Shown here piece by piece: positions 8,336 through 16,219 of a stretch of 64,000 nucleotides of DNA; position 1 is the stretch's first letter; each line of letters begins with the position of its first letter. The stretch is from the NCBI GenBank assembly GCA_030424595.1, contig JAUHWG010000038.1:1-64000 (forward strand), read 5' to 3'. The position numbers were made by a program, and so were the translations under genes. The notes under the pieces were generated by a model. It saw only the letters and a program-made list of their open reading frames with translations, was not told where the DNA came from and searched no databases. This stretch comes from Polyangia bacterium. GTDB lineage: Bacteria > Myxococcota_A > Polyangia > Nannocystales > Nannocystaceae.

Positions 8336-9097
8336 GTGATCACCCACCGCGACTGGCTCGCCGAGCGCCCCTTCACGCTGGTCCTGAGCGCCGGCTTCTT
8401 CGGCTTCTTCGCCCACACGGGCCTACTGACCGCCCTTGAGGGGGCCGGGCTGCGGCCCCGTCGTGTCGTCGGGATCTCCGCGGGATCCCTCGCGGGCGGG
8501 CTCTGGGCTGCGGGCCTCGACGCCGAGACCCTGACCGAGGAGCTCGTCCGCCTCCGGCGCAGCGAGTTTTGGGATCCCGGGCTCCCCTTCGGCGGGCTGC
8601 TGAAGGGCAGGAAATTCGCGGCCAAGCTCGACGCCATCCTCGGCGAGTGCGGGGTCAGCTCCTTTGACGGTTGTCGTGTGCCCTTCGCCACGATCGTCCA
8701 CGACGTTCTCCGGCGACGACCCGAGGTCGTCAGCGCAGGTCCGCTGGCCCCGGCGATCCAGGCCTCCTGCACGGTCCCGCTGATGTTCCGACCGCTGCGG
8801 GCCCCGGGGCGCGGCCTCGCGCGGAGGATCTGGGTCGACGGTGGGGTCAGCGATCGCTACGGCTACGCGGCCCTCGGGGAGGGCGAACGCGCGCTCTTCC
8901 ACGCCTTGCCCTCGCAGAGCGCGCGTAGCCGGCTCGTCAGGACCCAACCGCAGCCGCTCGCGGATCCGGACCGGCGGGTGATCGTGATCCCGGAGCTGCC
9001 CCGGGTCTCGCCCTTTCGCTTGCCCTTCGGACAGGTCGCGCTCGGGGTCGCCTACGACCACGTCCGCCGCTGGCTCGACGCCGACGCGAGCCTCTAG
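8336..9097 (+). CDS. Patatin-like phospholipase
   Basis: The protein is 253 residues from a GTG at 8336; a longer frame exists upstream but its extra residues look non-coding. The nucleophile motif GISAG (Ser48) and the aspartate motif DGG (Asp168) form the Ser-Asp dyad of patatin-type lipases. The usual glycine-rich oxyanion loop near the N-terminus is replaced by SAGFFGFFAHTG, which keeps Gly residues but with bulky aromatics. Patatins hydrolyse acyl esters of phospholipids or other lipids. There is no signal peptide, so it may act in the cytoplasm or at the inner membrane face. It lies between the two paralogous lipoprotein genes on the opposite strand. Confidence 0.85.
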   Translation: MITHRDWLAERPFTLVLSAGFFGFFAHTGLLTALEGAGLRPRRVVGISAGSLAGGLWAAGLDAETLTEELVRLRRSEFWDPGLPFGGLLKGRKFAAKLDAILGECGVSSFDGCRVPFATIVHDVLRRRPEVVSAGPLAPAIQASCTVPLMFRPLRAPGRGLARRIWVDGGVSDRYGYAALGEGERALFHALPSQSARSRLVRTQPQPLADPDRRVIVIPELPRVSPFRLPFGQVALGVAYDHVRRWLDADASL

Positions 9098-9325
9098 CGA
9101 ACCGCGGGACAACGGTCCCGCCCGCCCGGGCCCTCGTTGACCCCTGGCTGCCGTCTCGACCTGCGGCGCCGTCTCGACCTGCGGCGCCGTCCGGTGCTGC
9201 CTGCTGCTGCGGCGTCTCGTCGATGCGATGAGGGCCGCAGTACAGCAGCCCGTACAGCGGCGCTTCGTCGAAGCCGAGAGGGCCAACGATTGCGGCGCGA
9301 GAGCGCAGGTGCATCTCGCCGGTCG

Positions 9326-10237
9326 CTAGCAGCCGAGGCGCTGCATGAACCAACCCGCCTGGAACTCGCTCTCGCCGGCGCAGGACGGCGAGCCCTCGTG
9401 CCCCTGGGTGACGAAGAAATTGTAGTTGCAGCCGCGGTACTGGACGGGGGTGTACCCGAGGTACTCGGTGTAGTTCGCCCGATAGGTCATGTCGGCGTCG
9501 TTGGTGATCGAGTAGGAGCCCAGCGACAGCTTGCCGCCGCAGCACCAGGAGTCCTTGTTGACGATGAAGTCGACGCAGCCGACGGTCGTGCACTCACACT
9601 CGAGCCGCTCGCCGGCGTCGGTGATCGTCAGATCGGTCAGGGAGGGGGGCGGCTCCGGATCGTGCGAAGCGAGCATGATCTGGGGCGGGTCGCTCTGCGG
9701 ATCGTCGGTGTCGGCCCAGGCCGCGAGGGCGCGGGTGCGGCAGTTGCCGTTGATCCACCTCTGCTCGTGCTCGACGGTGATGCACTCGGCGAGCTGATTG
9801 ACGATGATCCCGTAGACGTCGGGCATCTCGATGACCAGCTCCGTGCAGGCATCGGCCGCGCAGGTGTCGACGTTGCCAGCGCAGCGGAAGAAGGAGGTCC
9901 CGCTGCGGAGGGCTACGTAGGTCTCGGTTCCATCGCAGGTCCCTTGGTCCGGGGCCTCAGCCACATCGGTGAAGAAGGGGCAGTAGGAGCCGTCCAGCGG
10001 GCATTGGATCGGCTCGCCGGTGGTCGAGCCAGTGGTCGTGTCGGTCGTGTCGGCGGTCGTGCCGGTGTTGGTCTCGTCGATGGTGGTGGTCCCGGTCGAG
10101 AGGCCCGTCGAGGAGCCCCCGGAGGCGCCCGCCGTCCAGCCTGGGTTGTCCTTTGTGCAGCCGGACAGGGCGCCCAGCCCCGCCACCATCACCATCGCCA
10201 CTGTATTGATAAGCCAAGCACGCATAGTGGGGAGCAT
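9326..10237 (-). CDS. Lipoprotein, paralogue B (Thr-rich linker, Cys-rich domain)
   Basis: The 303-residue precursor has a signal sequence ending in ALSGC (Cys27), a Gly/Thr/Asp linker to about residue 75, then a domain with many cysteines. Motif by motif it parallels the product at 7320-8126 (PEPPPSLT, CCGG, CNYNFFVTQ, GWFMQRLGC). It is longer in the first half of the domain. Met5 is an equally good start. The two genes probably arose by duplication, with the lipase gene between them. The likely place of action is the cell surface; no enzymatic motif is visible. Confidence 0.8.
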   Translation of the reverse strand: MLPTMRAWLINTVAMVMVAGLGALSGCTKDNPGWTAGASGGSSTGLSTGTTTIDETNTGTTADTTDTTTGSTTGEPIQCPLDGSYCPFFTDVAEAPDQGTCDGTETYVALRSGTSFFRCAGNVDTCAADACTELVIEMPDVYGIIVNQLAECITVEHEQRWINGNCRTRALAAWADTDDPQSDPPQIMLASHDPEPPPSLTDLTITDAGERLECECTTVGCVDFIVNKDSWCCGGKLSLGSYSITNDADMTYRANYTEYLGYTPVQYRGCNYNFFVTQGHEGSPSCAGESEFQAGWFMQRLGC

Positions 10238-10351
10238 AGCCCATGCCGGCTCATCACGAGCTTGTCGGAGAGCTGTCTCTGGTGCCAGGCGGGCTCTAGC
10301 GCCGACAGGACGATCGCTCCCCGGGGGCGGGCCGACGCTCGAAGACCGACG

Positions 10352-11500
10352 TTACGACGGCGGTTCGGCGCTGGGGTCGTCGCTTTGGCGCAGCTCGACA
10401 CCGCGGCGAAGCGCCGCCCAGGTCGCGGCCGCGGAGACCTGCGGATCGCTGTCTGTCGCCGAGCGACGGAGCGCCGCGATCTCCTCCTCAGAGGGCGGAG
10501 CCTCGCGATTTCCGAGGGCCAGGAGGGCGTTACGCCGGAGGTGTCGCCTGGGGATCCGGCGCAGGGCGGTGTCGCGCACAAGCGCGCGCTGGCGCGAGGA
10601 GCCGAGCTCGGCTACCTGGACCAGGTCAAAGACCCGCGGGCCTCCCGGCGGAGGCGCGAGCCGGGCGACCTCCGGGGTCCGACCCTGGCGGTCGCCGGCG
10701 TTGTAGGGGCAGACCTCTTGGCAGACGTCACAGCCGGCGATCCGCTCGCCGAGCTTGGCCGCGAGCTCGTCGGGGATCGGCCCCCGCTCCTCGATCGTCA
10801 GATAGGCGATGCAGCGGCGGGGATCGAGGACGCCGGGGGCGTCGAAGGCGTCGGTCGGGCAGGCGTCGAGGCAGCGACGACAGCTGCCGCAGGCGTCCCA
10901 GAGGGCGCTTTGGAGCCGATCTGGAGCGATCCCGCCGGGGGCGTCGGCGAGGGCTGCGGTCGTCATCAGGGCGCCGATGAGCACATAGGAGCCGAGGCCG
11001 GGGACGATCAGGCAGCCGTGCTTGCCGAGGAAGCCGAGCCCCGCCAGCGCGGCCGCGGCCCGCTCGAGGAGCGGCTTGGTGTCGACGCAGACGAGCGACG
11101 TGGCCCCCGGCGCGAGCTCGCCGAGGCGCTCCTCCAGGGCGAGGAGGCGACCGTGCAGCACGGTGTGGTAGTCGAGGCTCTGGGCGTAGCGGGCGATGGG
11201 GCCGGCTTCGCCGTCGTAGGGGACGCAGGCGACGAGGAGGGTGCGGGCACCCTCGAGCATCTGCGCCGGATCGGTGGCGACGGCCCGATTGCGCTCGAGG
11301 AAGCCCATCGACCCGGCCTTTCCGGCGTCGATGAAGCGGTCGTAGGCCTCCTTGGCGGGGACGAAGCCGGGATGCGCGAGATCGACGGCGCCGAGGCGGA
11401 GGAGGCCGAGCTCGGCGGCAGCGCAGCGCAGCTCCTCGAGCGCGGAGGCGTCGAGGAGGGGCGCCGCGGCCGGCTGTGGTGGTGGTCGTCGCCGGTTCAC
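10352..11500 (-). CDS. queG: Epoxyqueuosine reductase QueG
   Basis: The 382-residue protein carries the two ferredoxin-type clusters of QueG: CGSCRRCLDACP and CDVCQEVCP. The upstream cobalamin-binding part has the family's DYHTVLHGRL and GKHGCLIVPGLGSYV. The C-terminal tail has a HEAT-like repeat, as in longer QueG proteins. QueG performs the last step of queuosine synthesis, reducing epoxyqueuosine to queuosine in the wobble position of tRNA, using B12 and two 4Fe-4S clusters. The start is a GTG at 11500 that overlaps the stop of the NUDIX gene as GTGA, so the two are translationally coupled. Confidence 0.95.
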   Translation of the reverse strand: MNRRRPPPQPAAAPLLDASALEELRCAAAELGLLRLGAVDLAHPGFVPAKEAYDRFIDAGKAGSMGFLERNRAVATDPAQMLEGARTLLVACVPYDGEAGPIARYAQSLDYHTVLHGRLLALEERLGELAPGATSLVCVDTKPLLERAAAALAGLGFLGKHGCLIVPGLGSYVLIGALMTTAALADAPGGIAPDRLQSALWDACGSCRRCLDACPTDAFDAPGVLDPRRCIAYLTIEERGPIPDELAAKLGERIAGCDVCQEVCPYNAGDRQGRTPEVARLAPPPGGPRVFDLVQVAELGSSRQRALVRDTALRRIPRRHLRRNALLALGNREAPPSEEEIAALRRSATDSDPQVSAAATWAALRRGVELRQSDDPSAEPPS

Positions 11501-12099
11501 GGGCGGGGCTCGATCTCTAGACGTCGGAGGAGGTCAAAGACCATCCGCGCGGTCGCGCCCCACAGCGGCGGGGTGTGGATCGCGAACTCGTGGAGCTCGT
11601 AGTACTGCCCCTGCCACTCGGCGCTGCCCTTCCAGGTGTAGGTGGTCGGATCGCAGAGGCTGCGGAGGCTGGGGGTCAGGGTTCTCGCGACCTCGCCGCG
11701 ATCGAGGGCCTTGGGGGTCCAGTCGCTGAGCACACGGGCGACGTAGGGGATGATCAGGTAGCCGCTGGGCGTCGGCACAGGCGCGAGGCGGCCCAAGACG
11801 GACACCTCGGCGCGGTCGAGGGAGACCTCCTCCTCAGCCTCGCGCAGCGCGGTGTCGAGGAGGTCGCGATCGTCGGGCTCGGGCTTGCCGCCTGGGAAGG
11901 CGAGCTGACCGGCGTGCTTGCGCAGGGTCCCGGCCCGCTCGATCAGGAGGAGGCGCGGCCCCTCGTGGTCGATCGCGGGCAGGAGCGGGGCGATGACGGC
12001 GGCGTAGCGGAGCGGCGCAGGATCTGGGATCGGCGCAGCGATCGCGTCGAGGCGGGCGCCGAGGTCGAGCGGGAGATCGTAGGGAGAGGAGCCGGACAC
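11497..12099 (-). CDS. NUDIX hydrolase, CoA pyrophosphatase type
   Basis: The 200-residue protein has a NUDIX box with the spacing of the NudL/CoA pyrophosphatase branch: FPGGK, then REAEEEVSL. The usual Gly of the box is a Ser here. The C-terminal IHTPPLWGATARMV also fits this branch. Such enzymes cleave CoA and its thioesters to 3'-phospho-ADP and phosphopantetheine. The start is probably the GTG at 12099, preceded only by a weak GCGAAG. Its stop overlaps the queG start by four bases. Copy B of the structured repeat ends 310 bases upstream in the same orientation. Confidence 0.88.
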   Translation of the reverse strand: MSGSSPYDLPLDLGARLDAIAAPIPDPAPLRYAAVIAPLLPAIDHEGPRLLLIERAGTLRKHAGQLAFPGGKPEPDDRDLLDTALREAEEEVSLDRAEVSVLGRLAPVPTPSGYLIIPYVARVLSDWTPKALDRGEVARTLTPSLRSLCDPTTYTWKGSAEWQGQYYELHEFAIHTPPLWGATARMVFDLLRRLEIEPRP

Positions 12100-12150
12100 G
12101 CTTCGCCCGGATCATCGCACAGCGGCGCCGTGATGCTAGTCCGCGGCGGC

Positions 12151-12301
12151 GGGCGGGCGGGCGGGCGTTCGGGCGGTCGGTCGGGCGGGCGGTCGTTCGG
12201 TGAAGCTGCGTGTTGTTGAAGGCGAGCGGGCCTGGGGTCGTGGGCGAGCGGGTTCGGGGATCGTGGGCCTGGGGTCGTGGGCGAGCGGGTTCGGGGATCG
12301 T
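12151..12301. repeat. G-rich region: G-quadruplex motif and 37-bp direct repeat
   Basis: 12151-12165 is four G-triplets separated by single C, a textbook quadruplex-forming pattern on the plus strand. 12228-12264 is repeated at 12265-12301 with period 37, starting GGGCCTGGGG. Further G-triplets continue to about 12345. The region lies upstream of the minus-strand NUDIX gene, so the G-rich strand is the template strand for that transcript. Confidence 0.75.
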
Positions 12302-12345
12302 GGGCGAGCTGGGTGGGTGCTGGGTTGCTGGGTGCGGAGGCTGTT

Positions 12346-12560
12346 GGGCTCTTCGCCGGAGGTCAGAGGTCGGGGGCCGTATGGGAGGGGCGGAGGCTGA
12401 GGCGAAGGCCGGGCGAGGGGGGCAGCACTCTCTCAGACAGGTCGGAGCGCGCGTAGACCCCTTGTCCCAAGGGGTCTACGCGCGTCCTAGACTCGTTCGC
12501 GCTGCCCCCCTCGCCCGTCCCAGCAGCTCGTCCTCCGCTTGAGGTGAGCCGGGGGATCGA
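12346..12560 (-). repeat. Structured repeat, copy B (nested covarying hairpins)
   Basis: Read on the minus strand, this is the second copy of the element at 50-258. The inner hairpin pairs 12448-12464 with 12468-12484 (17 bp, loop GGA in the sense direction). The outer stem pairs 12410-12426 with 12501-12517, 17 perfect pairs. The strands between the stems (12485-12500 and 12427-12447) are identical to copy A. Relative to copy A the inner stem has three substituted pairs, all compensated, and the outer stem changes sequence and length on both arms together. It ends 310 bases before the NUDIX start, co-oriented with it, and abuts the 90-bp array on the other side. Confidence 0.8.
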
Positions 12561-13065
12561 GGGCTGGGTCGCGAACCCAGAGCACTGCGGTTGCGGAGTG
12601 AGCGGAGGAAGGAGGCCGGAGCGACTGGAGGAGGTGAGCCGGGGGATCGAGGGCTGAGGCGCGGACTCCGAGCACTGCGGTTGCGGAGTGAGCGGAGGAA
12701 GGAGGCCGGAGCGACTGGAGGAGGTGAGCCGGGGGATCGAGGGCTGAGCCGCGGACTCAGAGCACTGCGGTTGCGGAGTGAGCGGAGGAAGGAGGCCGGA
12801 GCGACTGGAGGAGGTGAGCCGGGGGATCGAGGGCTGAGCCGCGGACTCCGAGCACTGCGGCTCTGGTGTGTGTGGACGACGGGGTGAGCCGGGGGATCTG
12901 GGGCTACGGTTCTGGTGTGGCCGGAGCGACTGAAGGCGAGCGGGGGCTCGGGGGCTGGGCCGCAGACTCCGAGCACTGCGGTTGCGGAGTGAGCGGAGGA
13001 AGGAGGCCGGAGCGACTGGAGGAGGTGAGCCGGGGGCTCGGGGGCTGAACCGCGGACTCAGAGCA
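12541..13065. repeat. 90-bp tandem repeat array
   Basis: Units start at 12541, 12631, 12721 and 12811 with an exact 90-base period; the first three are full and nearly identical. Unit four diverges from 12861. Degenerate and partial units follow to about 13065, including a good copy from about 12934 and a truncated one at 13020. Each unit contains GAGCACTGCGGTTGCGGAG and GGAGGAAGGAGGCCGGAGCG. There are no spacers, so this is not CRISPR. Together with the preceding elements it fills the gene-free interval 12100-13081. Confidence 0.9.
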
Positions 13066-13081
13066 CGCGCCTGGGTCGGGG

Positions 13082-14530
13082 TCAGAGGTCGCGGACGTAG
13101 ACGCGGCCGTCTTTGACGACGAGCTTGGGGTCTTTTAGGAGGCTGATGTCCTCGAGGGGGTCGCCGTCGACGACGAGGAGGTCGCCGCGAAAGCCGACGG
13201 CGAGCTGACCTATGTCCGTGAGGCCGAGGAGCTCGGCGGCGCGGCTGGTGGCGGCTAAGATCGCGTCCTTCGGCGTCATGCCGAGGGCGACCATCTCGGC
13301 GAGCTCGCGGGCGTTGTCGCCGTGGGGGAAGACGCCGGCGTCGGAGCCGTTGGCGATCTTGACCCCGGACCTGTAGGCGAGCTGGAAGCTCTCGCGCATC
13401 TTCGGCGCGATGGCCTTGGCCTTGGCGGCGGAGTCCGGCGAGAGACGCCCGCCGAAGGCGGCCTCCTCGACATAGTGGCCGGCGTAGGTGGTCGGGACGA
13501 GGAAGACGCCGCGGCGCCGCATCTGCGCGACGGTCGGTCGGTCGAGGACGCTGCCGTGCTCGATGCTGTGGACGCCGGCCTCGACGGCGTCGCGGATCCC
13601 TTGGTTGCCGTGGGCGTGGGCGGCGACCTTTCGCCCGGCCCGGTTGGCCTCGTCGACGATCGCCCGCAGCTCCGCAGGCGTGAGCTGCGGCGCGCCGACT
13701 CCGTCGCCCTGAGAGAGGACCCCGCCGGTGGCGCAGACCTTGATCACGTCGGCGCCTTGCTTGACCTGGTAGCGGACGGCTCGCCGCACGGCGTCGGGTC
13801 CGTCGGCGATCCCCTCGCGAAAGTCCGGGTCGCGGCTCAGCTTCTCCGGGTTGACGCTGTTGCTGTGATCACAGTGTCCGCCGGTGATGCCGATCGAGTA
13901 GTTGGCGACGAGCATCCGCGGCCCGGGCACGCGACCGTCGACGATGGCGTCGCGGAGCGCCCGATCGGCGAGCGAACCACCGACGTTGCGGACCGTCGTG
14001 AAGCCTGCGCGCAGGGTCGCCCAGGCGTTCGCCGCCCCCCGCAGCGCGCGGTCAGCCTCGCTCTCCTTGAGCGTCCTCGTGACCAGCTCGGGGTAGGAGC
14101 CCTCCGGCTCCGAGAGCAGGTGCGTGTGCGCGTCGATCAGGCCCGGGAGTACGCTGCGGCCGCCGACGTCGATCACCTGCGCACCCGCGGGGGCGTCGAT
14201 CGTCCCGCTCCTCTCGATCGCCGCGATCGTCCCGCGGGCGTCGATCAGCAGGTCGACCCCGGCGACAGGATCACCGCCGCTGCCGTCGATGAGACGCGCC
14301 CCGCGGATCAGCAGCGGCGCTTGGTGGAGGTCGTCCATCGTCGGCGGAAGCTCGCTCGCACCGGTCTCCTCGGTCCCCACGAGCCGGTCCGGCACCGGAC
14401 AGACCGCGCCCTCCTGCGGGCTCTCACTCTCCGACCGGGCACCCGTCGTGCACGCGGCGACGGCGAGGGCGAGCGAGCAGGCCGCGACCGGTCGCGCGAG
14501 TCGAAGCAGGAGGCGATGGGCGGCGCACAT
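13082..14530 (-). CDS. Amidohydrolase-family lipoprotein (imidazolonepropionase/prolidase-like)
   Basis: The 482-residue precursor has a lipoprotein signal ending in AVAAC, then a metal-dependent amidohydrolase. The metal site is complete: DAHTH, the presumptive carboxylated Lys in VIKVCATGG, His in AAHAHG, His in SIEHGS, and Asp in NGSDAG. The N- and C-terminal beta-sandwich pieces (GARLIDGSG, then FRGDLLVVDGDPLEDI) are present. Relatives act on cyclic amides or on Xaa-Pro and Xaa-Arg/Lys dipeptides; the substrate cannot be read from sequence. With the lipid anchor it should act in the periplasm or on the cell surface. It ends next to the 90-bp repeat array. Confidence 0.9.
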   Translation of the reverse strand: MCAAHRLLLRLARPVAACSLALAVAACTTGARSESESPQEGAVCPVPDRLVGTEETGASELPPTMDDLHQAPLLIRGARLIDGSGGDPVAGVDLLIDARGTIAAIERSGTIDAPAGAQVIDVGGRSVLPGLIDAHTHLLSEPEGSYPELVTRTLKESEADRALRGAANAWATLRAGFTTVRNVGGSLADRALRDAIVDGRVPGPRMLVANYSIGITGGHCDHSNSVNPEKLSRDPDFREGIADGPDAVRRAVRYQVKQGADVIKVCATGGVLSQGDGVGAPQLTPAELRAIVDEANRAGRKVAAHAHGNQGIRDAVEAGVHSIEHGSVLDRPTVAQMRRRGVFLVPTTYAGHYVEEAAFGGRLSPDSAAKAKAIAPKMRESFQLAYRSGVKIANGSDAGVFPHGDNARELAEMVALGMTPKDAILAATSRAAELLGLTDIGQLAVGFRGDLLVVDGDPLEDISLLKDPKLVVKDGRVYVRDL

Positions 14531-14586
14531 GCCCCGACGATGCCCGATCCGCGGCCAGAGGACTAGCGACGGGCGGCATCACCTAC

Positions 14587-14681
14587 TCTCGGCCCCCCTC
14601 TCGGCCCCCCTCTCGGCCCCCTCTCGGCCCCCCCCTCTCGGCCCCCCTCTCGGCCCCCCCTCTCGGCCCCCCCCCTCTCGG
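14587..14681. repeat. C-rich microsatellite-like repeat
   Basis: The unit CTCTCGG followed by four to eight C is repeated about eight times. The unit length varies because of the C tract. It lies between the start of the amidohydrolase gene and the stop of the small Cys-rich gene, and may be length-variable. Confidence 0.85.
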
Positions 14682-14781
14682 CATAAGTGGCTCCTCATCC
14701 TGAACCTCCGTCTCTCCTCCAGTCAGTGATGGGCGTTGGCTCCCCGCGTCGCTCGAGGTCCAGTCGGAGCTCCGTCGGAGC

Positions 14782-15102
14782 TCAGTCCGAGCCCGCGCTA
14801 GAGCCTGTGTCGTCGCCGCTGCCGGAGCTCCCAGAGCTGGTTCCGGTCGCGTCGCCGCCGATGCACGGAGCGCCGCTCGCGGCGTCCCGATAGCGTCGTC
14901 CCAGGGGGCAGGTGTCGTCGGGATAGGAGCAGTGGCCGTCGGGCTCACAGCGGCCGTCAGGCTCCAGGTCGCAGGCCCTGTCGTCGGCGCAGGAGAAGGG
15001 CTCGGCGTCGGCGCAGCCGAGCTGCGCCCCCACGAGAGGAGCCGCGATCACGGCGCACACGATCATCGCGCGGATGATCGAGGTGCGGTCGCGGGTGGGC
15101 AT
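14782..15102 (-). CDS. Small Cys-rich secreted protein, possibly truncated
   Basis: The 106-residue product has an N-terminal hydrophobic signal and a possible but non-canonical lipobox at QLGC. A disulfide-rich module follows (CADDRACD, GRCEPDGHCSYPDDTC, then a conserved-looking GRRYRD). It ends in a Gly/Ser/Asp linker. In related myxobacterial proteins, as I remember them, this module precedes a linker and then a larger domain. Here the frame stops in the linker, shortly before a C-rich repeat, so it may be the surviving 5' end of a longer gene. It starts ten bases after the stop of the pseudouridine synthase gene and is probably cotranscribed with it. Confidence 0.6.
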   Translation of the reverse strand: MPTRDRTSIIRAMIVCAVIAAPLVGAQLGCADAEPFSCADDRACDLEPDGRCEPDGHCSYPDDTCPLGRRYRDAASGAPCIGGDATGTSSGSSGSGDDTGSSAGSD

Positions 15103-15112
15103 AGGACCGACC

Positions 15113-15919
15113 CTAACAGGCGCTGGGGGGCGTCGCCTCGGGCTTTGGGCGCTGCTTTCTCAGCGGTCTCTCTGCCGGGTGGAGGTCCGCGAAGATCGCG
15201 TGGAGATCGATCGGCAGGTTGCCCCCGAGCGGGAGGTCTCGGGGCAGCTCGACCGACCCGTAGGCCGTACGGCAGAGGCCGATCACCTCGGTGCCGAGCG
15301 CCGCAAAGATCCGCTTCACCTCGTGAAACTGACCGCTCGCGACCGTCAGCGTCGCCAGGCGCTCGGTCTCCTCGGGGATCGCCAGCGAGGGGTGGGCGTC
15401 GGCGCGTTCGAGCGCCTCGAGGCCGAGGATCGCCGGCTCGTAGCCGTCGTCGAGGAGCAGTGGCTCGTCCTCGGGGAGCGGCGCGTAGGGGCCCCGGAGC
15501 GCGGCCTGATAGACCCGCGGCACCGCATAGCGCGGGTGGGTCAAGCGGTGGAGCAGGTCGCCCTCGGTGGTCCACAGGAGCAGCCCCGAGACGTCGAGAT
15601 CGAGCCGGCCGACGGGGCGGAGCTCGCCGAGGAGGGGGATGTCTTCGAGCAGCTCACGGACCGTCGGATGACGTCCATCGCGGAGGGCCGTGACCACGCC
15701 GAGCGGCTTGTTTTGGAGGATGTGGTAGCGGGCGTGGAGCACCTCGAGGTGACCGTCGATGATGATCTCGCAGGGGAGCTCGCTGGGCTTGATCTGGAGG
15801 GCCGGGTCGCGCAGCGAGACGCCCTCTGGGGTGCAGACGCGGCCGCTGCGGAAGAGCCGAGTCGCCAGTCGACGACCCATGCTGAGGTTGCGGGCGAGGA
15901 GACGATCGACGCGTGGCAC
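15113..15919 (-). CDS. Pseudouridine synthase, RsuA/RluB family
   Basis: The 268-residue protein has an S4-like N-terminal RNA-binding segment and the family's catalytic motif GRLDLDVSGLLLWTTEG (104-120), with Asp107 as the catalytic residue. The later FHEVKRIFAALG matches the RsuA/RluB/RluE/RluF motif III. These enzymes isomerise one uridine in 16S or 23S rRNA; the exact target cannot be told from sequence. The start is a GTG at 15919. The next gene, a small Cys-rich protein, follows after ten bases. Confidence 0.92.
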   Translation of the reverse strand: MPRVDRLLARNLSMGRRLATRLFRSGRVCTPEGVSLRDPALQIKPSELPCEIIIDGHLEVLHARYHILQNKPLGVVTALRDGRHPTVRELLEDIPLLGELRPVGRLDLDVSGLLLWTTEGDLLHRLTHPRYAVPRVYQAALRGPYAPLPEDEPLLLDDGYEPAILGLEALERADAHPSLAIPEETERLATLTVASGQFHEVKRIFAALGTEVIGLCRTAYGSVELPRDLPLGGNLPIDLHAIFADLHPAERPLRKQRPKPEATPPSAC

Positions 15920-15957
15920 GGCGAGGCCTTGTATCAGGGAAGGGGAGGCGCGTCTCG

Positions 15958-15981
15958 TACGAGCGCTGGATTGTGCTCGTA
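15958..15981. promoter_or_regulatory. Inverted repeat in the divergent promoter region
   Basis: TACGAGC at 15958-15964 and GCTCGTA at 15975-15981 form a 7-bp inverted repeat with a 10-base spacer, 39 bases upstream of the pseudouridine synthase start. It could be an operator. Otherwise I see nothing notable in the 300-base interval 15920-16219 between the divergent genes. Confidence 0.3.
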
Positions 15982-16219
15982 TGCCCCTTGGGAGCGGGCG
16001 CTAGGCTGGACGCTGCACAACCTCGCAGGCGCGGGCGACGGTCGGGGAGGGCCTTGCGAACCGCTCGTGAGCGACCTGCTGGGGGACCCCGAGGGCGTGA
16101 CGCGCTGACCCTGCCGATCGCGAACGCGGGGCCGAGCACGTCCATCAGGCTGCCTTGGCCCGCCCTCGCCGATGCAGAGTGACCTTGACGAGCTCGGGAC
16201 CAGGGGATAGCAACGCGCA

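Noticed and set aside
12541-13065. The 90-bp array as a CRISPR locus
   Set aside because: Units are contiguous with no unique spacers, and no cas gene is present.
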